Below are positions 17,088 through 25,690 of a DNA stretch of 34,693 nucleotides, in pieces. The DNA lies in assembly GCA_015657675.1 (NCBI GenBank), contig JACDQI010000161.1, forward strand, positions 1 to 34,693, given 5' to 3'. Made by a program: the position numbers and the translations under genes. Position 1 is the stretch's first letter, and every line of letters begins with the position of its first letter. A model generated the notes under the pieces. That model saw nothing but the letters and a program-made list of their open reading frames with translations, did not search any database and was not told where the DNA came from. The DNA is from Devosia sp. (GTDB taxonomy: Bacteria; Pseudomonadota; Alphaproteobacteria; Rhizobiales; Devosiaceae).

Positions 17088-17452
17088 GCGCCGACGAGCC
17101 GCCCGACAACCGCCAGCAACTGATCCTGGCGGAAAGGTTTGGTGATCCAGCCGGTGGCACCGGCGTCCTTGGCCTGGCGCTTGAACCTGTCACTGGACTC
17201 GGTGCTGAGCAGCAGGATCGGCACGCCCTGGCTGGAGGGGTGGGTGCGGTACATGCGGACGAAATCCAGACCGTCCATGACCGGCATGGTGAGATCGGTA
17301 ATGACGACGTCGACGTGCTCAGTGGTGGCGAGCGCGTACCCCTCCAGACCGTCCTCAGCTTGCAGCACGCGGTGTCCGGCAGAGCCGAGCGTCATCGCCA
17401 GCATCTGGCGGATGGTCGAGCTATCATCGATGGCGAGAACGGTGCGGGTCAC
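17084..17452 (-). CDS. cheY: Response regulator, CheY-like
   Basis: A 122-residue single-domain receiver. The acidic pair is at IDDS (residues 9-10), the phosphoacceptor Asp53 is in ITDLTMP, the switch Ser/Thr is in LLLSTES (83-84) and the conserved Lys105 in ITKPF. With no output domain it should act by protein contact: at the flagellar motor, or as a phosphate sink as in rhizobial systems. It overlaps the upstream STAS gene by four bases and the downstream ORF by four bases, a compact che operon style. Confidence 0.92.
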   Translation of the reverse strand: MTRTVLAIDDSSTIRQMLAMTLGSAGHRVLQAEDGLEGYALATTEHVDVVITDLTMPVMDGLDFVRMYRTHPSSQGVPILLLSTESSDRFKRQAKDAGATGWITKPFRQDQLLAVVGRLVGA

Positions 17453-17754
17453 TGCAGCGCTCCATCGACGAAGGGCAAGGGCGCCTCGCGACGCTGGGCC
17501 GGATCGGCGTAGCCGTAGGTGATCAGCGCCTCGCGCAGCGGGCCGGTGGGCGGCACAATGACGCGGAAGTCACCACCGGAGCGCAGGCTGGAGCGACGGG
17601 CGGCGATCAGCAATTGGATGCCAGCGAAGTCGATGCCGCTGATGGCGGTGCCGTCCAGCTCGACATCATCGCTCTCGGCGATGGCGGCGCGCAGGGTATT
17701 GGCCACTTCCAGCATGCGGGAAAGGCAAATATCGCCCTCAAGACTTAATGACAT
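17449..17754 (-). CDS. STAS-domain protein, chemotaxis-associated
   Basis: A 101-residue STAS-like protein at the head of the che cluster. The start at 17754 (MSLSLEGD) is chosen because GAGGG stands at the right distance; an in-frame ATG at 17790 lacks a ribosome site. The core reads DVELDGTAISGIDFAGIQLLIAARR, the strand-helix pattern of STAS domains, but with Asp-Phe-Ala where anti-sigma antagonists have a phosphorylatable Ser. This argues for a scaffold or binding role rather than kinase-regulated switching. A STAS gene directly before cheY is a known feature of rhizobial che operons. Confidence 0.78.
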   Translation of the reverse strand: MSLSLEGDICLSRMLEVANTLRAAIAESDDVELDGTAISGIDFAGIQLLIAARRSSLRSGGDFRVIVPPTGPLREALITYGYADPAQRREAPLPFVDGALQ

Positions 17755-18279
17755 CGAACCCTCACTTGTGGCTCCGGGGGGCTGCATCATTGCCGTTCAG
17801 GCCACCCGTCGCTTCATTAAGTGCAAGGCTAGATTTAAAGTCTTAACCCACCTGAACCTGATCCGGTAAAGGTTGAACGACTTTGTAGTCGATCATATTT
17901 TTCCTTTGCCAATCAGCTGTATAGTTATTACTTCGTGTTTCTACTTTAAGAATTTCCGAGGCCAATAACTGGGCCTTTTGCGTGGCAATCACGCTGAATA
18001 AGCCCAAAGTTCGCTCTGATTTCGTGGCCGCTTGGCGCAAAGCGCTGAGAGGGGAAATATCCACAGCCTAGCGGGCCACCCCGGGATTCCTGGCCCTGAC
18101 GATGGGCCTGGCGCGCGGTTCTGGCCTGGCAAAGGTCGAATTAGCCTATGTGCCAATGAGGTACGTGTTGCAGCGAAGGAAAATTTGGTCAATGTTGAGC
18201 ATTGGACGCATTCCCATCGAGCCGCTCAGAGCAACGAGGGAAAGCGCATGAGGACTGCCATTTTCTGGAGGAGAAACTG
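17755..18279. promoter_or_regulatory. AT-richer divergent intergenic region
   Basis: This region of 525 bp between the che cluster (minus) and the next binding-protein gene (plus) is clearly less GC-rich than its surroundings, especially at 17800-17960. It must hold both promoters. I could not assign a convincing -35/-10 pair or operator. It contains one small minus-strand frame (listed separately) that may or may not be a gene. Confidence 0.4.
17843..18064 (-). CDS. Possible small protein with AT-rich codon use
   Basis: A 73-residue frame starting MDISPLSALRQAATKSERT. It does not overlap any other gene. Its sequence is hydrophilic with an amphipathic first half (LFSVIATQKAQLLASEIL) and no recognised domain. 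Codon use is unlike the neighbours, with many A/T third positions (AAA, GTA, ACA, TTA). There is no good ribosome site before the ATG. It could be an unannotated small protein transcribed ahead of the che genes, an acquired fragment, or chance. Confidence 0.3.
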   Translation of the reverse strand: MDISPLSALRQAATKSERTLGLFSVIATQKAQLLASEILKVETRSNNYTADWQRKNMIDYKVVQPLPDQVQVG

Positions 18280-19680
18280 ATGACCAAGAAGATTAGTCGT
18301 CGCGACGTCCTGAGGGGGACTGCTGCGACGGGTGCTGGCCTGGTTGCCGCATCGACCGGCTTTGCCGCATTCGCTCAGGACAAGCCCAAGCCGGATGATC
18401 CGCTGCCGGTAGGCGCCGAAGGCAAGCTGACCGTCATTCACCGCACGGAATATTTCGAAGCGGCACAGACGGCGTTCCGCGACACCGTGCAGGCGTTCGC
18501 CGACTCCAAGGGCGTGCAGCTCGACATCTCGACCACGAACCCGGAATCGTTCGGCGACTTCATGGGCAAGATGACGGCGGCAGTGAAGGCCGGCAATGCG
18601 CCGGATTTCGCTTACACGTCCAACGTCTCGATCGCCCAGCTGCACCTGCTCGACCTGGTCGAGGACGTGACCGATGTGGTGGACGAGGCCGTGTCCAAGT
18701 ACGGCGCCATCATGCCGGGCCTGAACGCTGCCAAGACCGCACAGTTCGATGGCCGCTGGAAGGCCATTCCGCTGATCGGCACCACCACCGGCTACTATGC
18801 CCGTGGCGACAAGCTCAAGGAAAAGGGCATCGACCCGGCTTCGCTCAAGACCATCGTTGATCGGCGTGAAGCGGCGCTGGCGATTTCCGGTCCGGACTTC
18901 TACGGCTGGGGCTTTACGCCCAACCAGTCGGGTGACGGCTTCGGCTTCCTGATCGCGACGGTGCAGGCCTTCGGTGGTTCGTTCACCGACGAAACCGGCA
19001 CGATCGTCAAGTTCGACACGCCCGAGACGGTGGCGGCGTTCGAATTCCTCAAGGAAACCTACGACCGCAACGGCAAGTATGCCGCCATGCTGCCGCCGGG
19101 TGTGGAAAGCTGGAACGATACGGGCAACAACGAAGCCTGGCTCGCCGGCCAGATCGGCTTCACGCAGAACGCCTTCTCGATCTACGCCCAGTCCAAGCGT
19201 GACGGGAACCCGGTCTACGCCAACACCCTGCTGCTGCGGGCTCCGACTGCGATCAACGGCGACAGCCGTGACGGTGGCAACGTCGGTGGCTGGATGACCA
19301 TCTTCAAGGGCTCCAAGAACGCCGCCCTCGCCAAGGAGCTGGCACTCAACCTGCTCGACCCGGCGAACTTCGGCAAGATCGCGTCGCTGGGCAGCGTGCT
19401 GTTCACGCCGGCCTACCAGAACCTCTGGACGCCCGAGTTGATGGCCGCCGAGCCGAACCTGGCCACCATCAAGGAAGCGGTCGACGTCCAGGATCCGTTC
19501 CTCGGCCAGTCGTGGCCGGCGAACCCCAACGCGGGTGTCGATGCTATCCGCGCCCAGGGCGTGCTGGAACAGTCCGTCGGCAACGTCATCTCCGGCCGTA
19601 TGTCGCCGGCAGATGCCGTCAAGGACGCGCACCAGAAGATGGTGGACCTGTTCGAAGAAGGCGGGATCATGCAGCCGTAA
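18280..19680 (+). CDS. ABC transporter substrate-binding protein (CUT1 type, Tat signal)
   Basis: A 466-residue extracellular sugar-binding protein of family 1. The ATG at 18280 has GGAGGAG six bases upstream. The N-terminus bears a twin-arginine signal (ISRRDVLRGTAATGAG), with cleavage likely after FAAFAQ. The mature domain begins GKLTVIHRTEYFEAAQTAF and includes APDFAYTSN and GNNEAWLAGQIGFTQNA, usual for this family. It stands 164 bases before a fused permease gene and shares an operon with gudD, which suggests that its ligand is a sugar, sugar acid or oligouronide leading to glucarate. A strong stem-loop follows the stop. Confidence 0.9.
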   Translation: MTKKISRRDVLRGTAATGAGLVAASTGFAAFAQDKPKPDDPLPVGAEGKLTVIHRTEYFEAAQTAFRDTVQAFADSKGVQLDISTTNPESFGDFMGKMTAAVKAGNAPDFAYTSNVSIAQLHLLDLVEDVTDVVDEAVSKYGAIMPGLNAAKTAQFDGRWKAIPLIGTTTGYYARGDKLKEKGIDPASLKTIVDRREAALAISGPDFYGWGFTPNQSGDGFGFLIATVQAFGGSFTDETGTIVKFDTPETVAAFEFLKETYDRNGKYAAMLPPGVESWNDTGNNEAWLAGQIGFTQNAFSIYAQSKRDGNPVYANTLLLRAPTAINGDSRDGGNVGGWMTIFKGSKNAALAKELALNLLDPANFGKIASLGSVLFTPAYQNLWTPELMAAEPNLATIKEAVDVQDPFLGQSWPANPNAGVDAIRAQGVLEQSVGNVISGRMSPADAVKDAHQKMVDLFEEGGIMQP

Positions 19681-19695
19681 GGCAGCAACCCAAAC

Positions 19696-19720
19696 GGGAG
19701 GGCGGCGCGACCGCCCTCCC
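19696..19720 (+). terminator. 10-bp stem-loop after the binding-protein gene
   Basis: GGGAGGGCGG and CCGCCCTCCC form a perfect stem with loop CGCGA, 15 bases after the stop. Only a short ACTTT follows. The position, as in malE-type operons, suggests mRNA stabilisation and reduced expression of the downstream permease. Confidence 0.65.
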
Positions 19721-19844
19721 ACTTTCGCACAGCGTATCGGCCGCCTTCCCGAAACGAGGGCGAGCGCCGTCAGGTGCAATGTTCAAGGCTTCGGTGCGCT
19801 CGCGAGCCGCCTCGCCCTCCAGCAATTTTTAGGGGACGGTTTTC

Positions 19845-21806
19845 ATGGTTGATCAGGCTCAGGCAAATCCCGCAGTGGGGCGACCGATGCGTCCAATGTC
19901 GATGATGCGGCGGATCCAGGGCGTGCTCGGCCGCGACTGGAAGATCGCGTACCTCTTCGTGCTGCCCATGGTCCTGCTCATGGCCGGCCTCATCTTCTGG
20001 CCGTTCATCAGCGCCATCCTGATGTCGACGACGACCTTCAACTTCCTGACCGGCGACACCAATCAGGTGGGCCTCAGAAACTACGAACGACTCTATGTCA
20101 ATTCCGACTACCTGCTGAGCCTTTCGAACACGATCAACTTCACCTTCTGGTCGCTGTCGATCAAGTTCGTCACCGGCATGACCATCGCGATGATCCTGCA
20201 TTCCAAGCTGCCATGGCGGAACCTGCTCTCCGCCATCATGCTGCTGCCCTGGATCGTGCCCGAGATCGTCACCGCGCTCGCCTGGAAGTCAATCTACGAT
20301 CCGCTGTTCGGCGGTCTCAACCCGATCCTGCAGGGCGCCGGTCTCATCGACAAGCCGCTCGGCTGGCTGTCGGACTCCAACCTGGCGCTGGGCAGCGTGA
20401 TTGCGGTGAACGTCTGGAAGGGCATCCCCTTTTTCACGCTGCTGCTGCTCGCCGGCCTCAAGGCCATCGATACCGAGCTCTATGAATCGGCCGAGGTCGA
20501 CGGCGCCAATGCGGTGCAGCGCTTCCGCTATATCACCCTGCCGGGCATGCGCTACGTCATCCTGGTGGTGCTGCTGCTCTCGTTCATCTCGACCTTCAAC
20601 CAGTTCGGCCTCATCTTCCTGATGACCGGTGGCGGGCCGAGCGGCGCGACGCGTCTCTACTCGATCCTCGCCTACGAGAAGGCGATCGGCTCGCTGCAGT
20701 ACGGTCCGGGTAGCGCCATTGCGCTCAGCGTGGCGCCGCTGATGGCGTTCCTCATCTACCTGCTCGCCAAATACATGCGCTACGACGAGCGCTCGGCGGG
20801 CGTGGCCAAGAAGGGTTTCAACCTCGGGATCGGCAAGTTCTTCGGCCGCATCTTCACCTTCGCGATGGACGTGATCTTCTGGCCGTTCACGATGCTCAAC
20901 ATCGCGTTCGAGAAGGTCGGCCTCGCCCTGCGCCAGCGCCTGACCGGCACGACGGCCAAGCCGGTGTTCAAGCCGGAAGGGCGTGAGCGGATCGGCGTGG
21001 TGACGCGGCTGCTGCTGCTGATCCCGATCATGATCTTCGTGCTGTTCCCGTTCTACTGGGTGATCATCACCTCGTTCAAAACCACGACACAGATCAGCCA
21101 GCGCGATTCGATCTTCTGGCCCAGCCCGGCGACACTCAGCCAGTATGAGCAGTTGGTCTTCAACTCGCCGTTCCTGATGTGGCTGGGCAACTCGCTGCTG
21201 GTGGCAGCGCTGAGCACGATCATCTCGGTGGCGATCGCGGCGCTGGCGGCCTATGCACTGACGCGTCTCAAGTTCCTCGGTGCGGGTCTGCTGACCACGG
21301 CAATCCTGATCACCTATCTGTTGCCGGGGACGCTGATCTTCATCCCGCTCTACCAGACGCTGAGCGACATGGGTCTGATCAACAGCTACGGCGCACTGCT
21401 GACCACCTACCCGACCTTCCTCGTGCCCTTCGCCACCTGGGTGCTGATCGGCTATTTCCGATCGATCCCGGTGGAACTGGAAGAAGCCGCGATGATCGAC
21501 GGGGCGAGCCGGCTCTACGCCTTCATCCGCATCACGCTGCCGCTGGCGGCGCCGGCGCTGCTGTCGGTGGCACTGTTCGCTTTCACCAATGCGTGGAACG
21601 AGTTCCTCTTCGCCTTCGTGTTCATCACCTCGGAATCGCTCCGCACGCTGCCGATCGGCCTGCAGTCGATGGTGGTGGGCGACATCCTGCCGTGGGGCGA
21701 GCTGATGGCGGCCTCGCTGCTGACGGCGATCCCGGTGGCGATCCTCTACATGTATGCGCAGCGCTTCCTGGTCGGCGGCCTCACCGTCGGCGCCGTGAAG
21801 GGCTGA
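19845..21806 (+). CDS. Fused ABC transporter permease (MalF-MalG type in one chain)
   Basis: A 653-residue inner-membrane protein holding two complete CUT1 permease domains. The first half (residues about 30-310) has six hydrophobic segments and the EAA-type coupling loop ESAEVDGANAVQRFRYITLP near 215-234. A linker of some 70 residues, itself with one or two hydrophobic stretches (IFTFAMDVIFWPFTMLNIAF), joins the second half (about 385-653), whose coupling loop is EEAAMIDGASRLYAFIRITLP near 546-566. Normally these are separate MalF and MalG subunits. The sequence is continuous with no sign of a frame error at the junction. No MalK/UgpC-type ATPase is encoded nearby; the OppD/F-type ATPases at 7.7-9.7 kb belong to another transporter class, so a shared ATPase elsewhere is expected. 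Confidence 0.9.
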   Translation: MVDQAQANPAVGRPMRPMSMMRRIQGVLGRDWKIAYLFVLPMVLLMAGLIFWPFISAILMSTTTFNFLTGDTNQVGLRNYERLYVNSDYLLSLSNTINFTFWSLSIKFVTGMTIAMILHSKLPWRNLLSAIMLLPWIVPEIVTALAWKSIYDPLFGGLNPILQGAGLIDKPLGWLSDSNLALGSVIAVNVWKGIPFFTLLLLAGLKAIDTELYESAEVDGANAVQRFRYITLPGMRYVILVVLLLSFISTFNQFGLIFLMTGGGPSGATRLYSILAYEKAIGSLQYGPGSAIALSVAPLMAFLIYLLAKYMRYDERSAGVAKKGFNLGIGKFFGRIFTFAMDVIFWPFTMLNIAFEKVGLALRQRLTGTTAKPVFKPEGRERIGVVTRLLLLIPIMIFVLFPFYWVIITSFKTTTQISQRDSIFWPSPATLSQYEQLVFNSPFLMWLGNSLLVAALSTIISVAIAALAAYALTRLKFLGAGLLTTAILITYLLPGTLIFIPLYQTLSDMGLINSYGALLTTYPTFLVPFATWVLIGYFRSIPVELEEAAMIDGASRLYAFIRITLPLAAPALLSVALFAFTNAWNEFLFAFVFITSESLRTLPIGLQSMVVGDILPWGELMAASLLTAIPVAILYMYAQRFLVGGLTVGAVKG

Positions 21807-21825
21807 CGCGCACCACGTCTCGTAC

Positions 21826-21858
21826 AACGGGCGGCCTCCGGGTCGCCCGTTTCGTTTT
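21826..21858 (+). terminator. Intrinsic-terminator-like hairpin before gudD
   Basis: AACGGGCG (21826-21833) pairs with CGCCCGTT (21844-21851) around a 10-base loop and is followed by TCGTTTT. This is the best T-tailed hairpin in the operon. It lies 19 bases after the permease stop and 30 bases before the gudD start, so it may separate or attenuate gudD. Confidence 0.6.
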
Positions 21859-21881
21859 CAGCGCCAGCAGCGGAGCCTCCG

Positions 21882-23207
21882 ATGGCAGAAACACCCCAAC
21901 TGATCACCATGCGGGTCGTGCCGGTGGCCGGGCAGGACAGCATGCTGCTCAACCTCAGCGGGGCGCATGCGCCGCTCTTTACCCGCAACATCCTCATCCT
22001 CACCGACAGCATGGGGAATACGGGCCTCGGCGAAGTGCCGGGCGGCGAGGCGATTGCGCAGACGCTGCGCGATGCCTGGCCTCTGCTCGAAAACCAGCCC
22101 GTCGGGCGTTATCGCAGCCTGCTGGACAAGGTCAGCAAGGCCTTCTCCGAGCGTGATGCGGGCGGTCGCGGGGCGCAGACGTTCGATCTACGCGTCACCA
22201 TCCATGCGGTGGCGGCGCTCGAATGCGCACTGCTCGACCTCTTCGGGCAGTTTCTCGGCGTGCCGATGGCTGACTTGCTCGGCGAGGGCCAGCAGCGCGA
22301 CCGGGTCGAGATGCTCGGCTACCTGTTCTATGTCGGGGACCGCACCAGGACGCCGCTGCCCTATCGCGCTGCCACGAACGGCGACGACTGGGACCGCTTG
22401 CGTGACCAGCCAGCGCTCGATGCCGAGGCCGTGGTTCGGCTCGCCGAAGCGGCCGAGGCCCGGTACGGTTTTCGCGACTTCAAGCTCAAGGGCGGCGTGC
22501 TGGCAGGCGAGGTCGAGGCGGAGGCGATCGAGGCCCTGCACGCACGCTTCCCCGAGGCAAGACTGACCCTCGACCCCAATGGGGCCTGGTCCCTTGCGGA
22601 GGCCATCCGCATCGGCACGCGTCTCAAGTCGATCCTCGCCTATGCGGAGGATCCCTGCGGCGCGGAGGCGGGCTTCTCCGGTCGCGAAGTGCTGGCCGAG
22701 TTCCGCCGGCGCACGGGCCTCAAGGTCGCGACCAATATGATTGCTACCGACTGGCGGCAGATGGGCCATGCGATCACGCTGGGGAGCGTCGACATCCCGC
22801 TGGCCGACCCGCATTTCTGGACGCCACGCGGCTCGATCGATGTGGCAAAGCTCTGCGACCGCTGGGGCCTCACCTGGGGCTCGCATTCGAACAACCACTT
22901 CGACATCTCGCTGGCCATGTTCACGCAAGTCGGTGCTGCCGCGCCGGGGACCATTACGGCGCTCGACACCCACTGGATCTGGCAGGACGGGCAGCGGCTG
23001 ACAGTCGAGCCGCCACGCATCATCGACGGCCACGTCGCCGTGCCGGCTCGCCCGGGGCTTGGCGTCGAACTCGACGAGACTGCTCTCGACGCCGCGCACC
23101 AACTCTACCGCAGCCTGCCCGCCGGCAGCCGTAACGACGCGATGGCGATGCAGTACCTGATCCCGGAATGGACGTTCGACGCCAAGCGGCCAGCGTTGGT
23201 GCGGTAG
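21882..23207 (+). CDS. gudD: Glucarate dehydratase
   Basis: A 441-residue enolase-superfamily enzyme that dehydrates D-glucarate to 5-keto-4-deoxy-glucarate in the cytoplasm. It matches the E. coli GudD text, as I remember it, nearly end to end: [17 protein letters not shown] at the start, [59 protein letters not shown] and [16 protein letters not shown]. Using an offset of four from E. coli numbering, the catalytic Lys203 and His335 and the metal ligands Asp231, Glu256 and Asn285 are all present. It follows the binding protein and fused permease, so glucarate or a precursor is the probable substrate of that system. Alternative dehydration of idarate is known for the family. Confidence 0.96.
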   Translation: MAETPQLITMRVVPVAGQDSMLLNLSGAHAPLFTRNILILTDSMGNTGLGEVPGGEAIAQTLRDAWPLLENQPVGRYRSLLDKVSKAFSERDAGGRGAQTFDLRVTIHAVAALECALLDLFGQFLGVPMADLLGEGQQRDRVEMLGYLFYVGDRTRTPLPYRAATNGDDWDRLRDQPALDAEAVVRLAEAAEARYGFRDFKLKGGVLAGEVEAEAIEALHARFPEARLTLDPNGAWSLAEAIRIGTRLKSILAYAEDPCGAEAGFSGREVLAEFRRRTGLKVATNMIATDWRQMGHAITLGSVDIPLADPHFWTPRGSIDVAKLCDRWGLTWGSHSNNHFDISLAMFTQVGAAAPGTITALDTHWIWQDGQRLTVEPPRIIDGHVAVPARPGLGVELDETALDAAHQLYRSLPAGSRNDAMAMQYLIPEWTFDAKRPALVR

Positions 23208-23435
23208 TTTCCGAACTGCTCCAGGCCGACAATCGGCTTGTCCGACACCTTAACCCGCCCGGATTGTGTGATGTTTGCCGCCGTGGGTCAGGGTGTTCTG
23301 CACGGATTATCTAGCGGGTGTTCGCTGGCAGTTGTGGATCGAGTTATATAAGTACCTGATACATATAACTAAAATCTGAGATACTTCCACGAGGTCACCC
23401 CTGCTGCCATGTCGTTGCCAGCAGAGGAGGTGTAC
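23208..23435. promoter_or_regulatory. Intergenic region with AT-rich perfect dyad
   Basis: After gudD the sequence turns AT-rich. AGTTATAT (23342-23349) and ATATAACT (23363-23370) are perfect inverted 8-bp arms with a 13-base spacer, an arrangement typical of a dimeric repressor site. It lies about 66 bases before the start of the SRPBCC gene, suitable for a promoter/operator. No gene was seen here. Confidence 0.45.
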
Positions 23436-23927
23436 ATGCTACCAATCACTATCGTACTCGGCACAATTGTTGCCGCTGGCGCAGCCATCACCATCGGTGC
23501 GCTCATGCTGCCGGAGACACGCAGCGGCTCGGCGGAAAGCGTTATCAGTGCAAGCCCCGAGGCGATCATCGCTGTCATCACGGATGTCGGCGCCCAGCCC
23601 GAGTGGCGGAGTTCGGTCGCCGCCATTGCCGAAGATGTCGGGGGCTGGACGGAAACCACACGGAGCGGCGAACGGATCGCGTTCCGTTGGGTGCATCGAG
23701 CGCCAGATCGGCTGGACCTGAGCTTTTCGTCCGAGTCGGGCTATGCCGGCACGTGGACGGCTCGCCTAACCGGAGAAGCTGGGGGCACCCGCATGAGCGT
23801 GACCGAAACAGCCAATCTGCCGAGCCCGGTCACAAGGCTGCTCGCCTACTTGTTGTTTGATCCTGTCTCCTTCTCGCGCAAATATCTTGCGGAGCTCAAG
23901 GCTAGGGTGGAGGTGTCGAATCAGTGA
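23436..23927 (+). CDS. SRPBCC-fold protein with N-terminal membrane anchor
   Basis: A 163-residue protein. The ATG at 23436 has GAGGAGG five bases upstream, so the frame's earlier ATG is not used. Residues about 3-25 are hydrophobic (ITIVLGTIVAAGAAITIGALM), a membrane anchor or uncleaved signal. The rest has the START/Bet v1-like pattern: ASPEAIIAVITDVGAQPEWRSSV, then beta strands ending TRMSVTETANLPSP, and a final amphipathic helix FSRKYLAELKARVE. Such domains bind hydrophobic ligands. The specific ligand is unknown. It lies 16 bases before an MGMT-like gene, with which it probably forms an operon. Confidence 0.78.
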   Translation: MLPITIVLGTIVAAGAAITIGALMLPETRSGSAESVISASPEAIIAVITDVGAQPEWRSSVAAIAEDVGGWTETTRSGERIAFRWVHRAPDRLDLSFSSESGYAGTWTARLTGEAGGTRMSVTETANLPSPVTRLLAYLLFDPVSFSRKYLAELKARVEVSNQ

Positions 23928-23943
23928 AAGGGGCAAGACGGCG

Positions 23944-24396
23944 GTGAGCCGGCCGCGCAAGCCGACTGATTGGAGCAAGCGCTTTCAAGCGGCAAAGAGG
24001 CCACACATTGTCACGCTTGCGTCGGACTTTGCCGGAGTGAAGGCCGGGAGCACGATGTTGATCTCGTCGCCCGCTGACATTGCCGAGTATCTCGCCAAGA
24101 TACCACGCGGCGAGCGTCGAACCATCGCCCGCATGCGCAGCGATATGGCGCGCCGGGCATCGGCGGACGCGATGTGCCCAGTTACGACGGCGATCTACTT
24201 GAGGATCGTCGCAGAAGTGGCTCTTGCGGACCTCGGCGCCGGAAAGGATCTGGCCGAGGTGCCGCCGTTCTGGAGGCTAGTTGGTGCCGGTGACAAGCTC
24301 GCGAAGAAGCTGTCCTGCGGCACAGACGGGTTGGCCCATCTCACTGCGCTCGATGCGGCACCCGTCGCCCCAGATGAAGGATTAGAACCAGCCTAG
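23944..24396 (+). CDS. MGMT/alkyltransferase-like family protein
   Basis: A 150-residue protein starting at GTG 23944 with AAGGGG upstream. The segment IPRGERRTIARMRSDMARR followed by MCPVTTAIYLRIVAE and PPFWRLVGAGDKLAKKL resembles a small family annotated as MGMT-related proteins, where a Cys-Pro-x-Thr-Thr motif and a Phe/Tyr-Trp-Arg motif are conserved. It does not have the PCHR active site of a true O6-alkylguanine transferase, so a repair role is not shown; it may bind DNA or act on another substrate. It is the last gene before a strong bidirectional terminator. Confidence 0.55.
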   Translation: MSRPRKPTDWSKRFQAAKRPHIVTLASDFAGVKAGSTMLISSPADIAEYLAKIPRGERRTIARMRSDMARRASADAMCPVTTAIYLRIVAEVALADLGAGKDLAEVPPFWRLVGAGDKLAKKLSCGTDGLAHLTALDAAPVAPDEGLEPA

Positions 24397-24404
24397 CTAG
24401 CGGA

Positions 24405-24439
24405 GGGGTATGTAGTTACAGAACGTCTCTACATACCCC
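24405..24439. terminator. Strong bidirectional terminator hairpin
   Basis: GGGGTATGTAG (24405-24415) and CTACATACCCC (24429-24439) form a perfect 11-bp stem with a 13-base loop. It sits nine bases after the MGMT-like gene and six bases beyond the end of the convergent dehydratase gene, the classic place for a shared terminator. Confidence 0.75.
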
Positions 24440-24445
24440 CGTCAC

Positions 24446-25603
24446 CTACTCGAACCAGGTCGTGTTCGGGTACTGGTACTTCCGCGCCACTTCCTCGTTG
24501 AGCTCAAGACCGATGCCAGGGCGGTCGGTGAGCTTGATGCGGCCGTTCTGGATGATGTTGCCGCCATCGGTGACGGTGTTCCAGTACTCCATCCGGTTGA
24601 ACCAGTGGAACTCGAGGATCAGGAAGTTCGGCACCGTGCCGCAGACCTGGGCCGAGGCCATGGTGCCCAGCGGCGAGCTGACGTTGTGGGGCGCAAAGGG
24701 GATCGAATAGATGTCGGCCATCTCGGCGATCTTGCGGCATTCGGAAAGGCCACCACACTTGGGGATATCCGGCATGATGATATCCAGCGCCTGCTTCTCG
24801 AACACTTCCCGGAAGCCGTGACGCAGGAAGAGGTTTTCACCGGCGCAGATCGGTACGGTGGTCGAGCGGGTGATCTCGGCCATCACGGCGACGTTCTCGG
24901 GCGGAATGGGCTCTTCGAGCCACATCAGCTGCAGATGCTCGAGGTCCTTGCAAAGGCGAATGGCTGAATGCTTGTCGAGCCGGGTATGGAGATCGCAGGC
25001 GACGTCGACATCCTTGCCGGCGGCCTTCACCACCATCTCGGCCAGTTGCACCATACGGTCATGCTCCCACTTGTTGGGAGTCATGTTGAACTTGTCCTTG
25101 TCATACCAGCCGGTCTCGGTGCCGGTGTGGCCATAGGCGCGGATGTCGAGGTCAACCTTGAGCGCGGTGAAACCGGCTTCGAGCACTTCGTCGACGACGG
25201 CCTGCACTTCGGCCATGTTCATGCCGGGAGAGACTTCGCAGTCGCAATAGACGCGGATGTCGTCGCGGAACTTGCCGCCCATCAGTTCATAGATCGGCAC
25301 CTTGAGGGCCTTGCCCTTGAGGTCCCAGAGCGCAATCTCGATGCCGGTGAGCGCGGTGATCAGCGCGCCGGATGCGCCGCCCTCGAACACCAGGCTGCGG
25401 CGAAGGCCTTCGAACAGCGCGTCAATGGCAAAGGGATCCTGCCCGACCAGCCGCTCTTCGAGCTCCTTGACGATGGCGATGGCCTGATAGCCGCCGTGTA
25501 CGGCTTCACCGAAACCGGTGATACCCGCATCGGTTTCGATCCGCACCCACATGTGCAGGGTATGACCGGTGCTGGCCGCGGTCTTGACCGAAGTAATCTT
25601 CAT
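24446..25603 (-). CDS. Enolase-superfamily sugar-acid dehydratase (galactonate dehydratase-like)
   Basis: A 385-residue mandelate racemase/muconate lactonizing enzyme family member. The start at 25603 (MKITSVKTAAS) has GGGAGGA upstream. The active-site pattern resembles D-galactonate dehydratase DgoD: Asp204-x-His206 (CDLHTR), Glu230 (WLEEP), Glu256 (CAGENL) and His306 (APHNVSSP); Lys149-x-Asp151 replaces the Lys-x-Lys seen in mandelate racemase. It should abstract a proton next to a carboxylate and dehydrate an aldonate; the exact sugar acid (galactonate, arabinonate, gluconate or other) cannot be read off. It is 87 bases after an unknown gene and a dienelactone hydrolase gene on the same strand. 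Confidence 0.85.
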   Translation of the reverse strand: MKITSVKTAASTGHTLHMWVRIETDAGITGFGEAVHGGYQAIAIVKELEERLVGQDPFAIDALFEGLRRSLVFEGGASGALITALTGIEIALWDLKGKALKVPIYELMGGKFRDDIRVYCDCEVSPGMNMAEVQAVVDEVLEAGFTALKVDLDIRAYGHTGTETGWYDKDKFNMTPNKWEHDRMVQLAEMVVKAAGKDVDVACDLHTRLDKHSAIRLCKDLEHLQLMWLEEPIPPENVAVMAEITRSTTVPICAGENLFLRHGFREVFEKQALDIIMPDIPKCGGLSECRKIAEMADIYSIPFAPHNVSSPLGTMASAQVCGTVPNFLILEFHWFNRMEYWNTVTDGGNIIQNGRIKLTDRPGIGLELNEEVARKYQYPNTTWFE

Positions 25604-25690
25604 AGCTTCCTCCCTGGGCCGACCGGATCTCTTCCTCATTTCCGATGGGCGACGCAGAGGTTAGCCGCAGGCGAGCCAGAAGGCCATAGT

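Noticed and set aside
18226-21827. Two open minus-strand frames of over 500 codons opposite the binding protein and fused permease
   Set aside because: Antisense shadows; the plus-strand products have signal peptide, membrane helices and coupling loops.
23944-24396. A functional O6-methylguanine-DNA methyltransferase
   Set aside because: The PCHR active-site motif is missing; only a Cys-Pro-x-Thr-Thr motif of a related, less defined family is seen.
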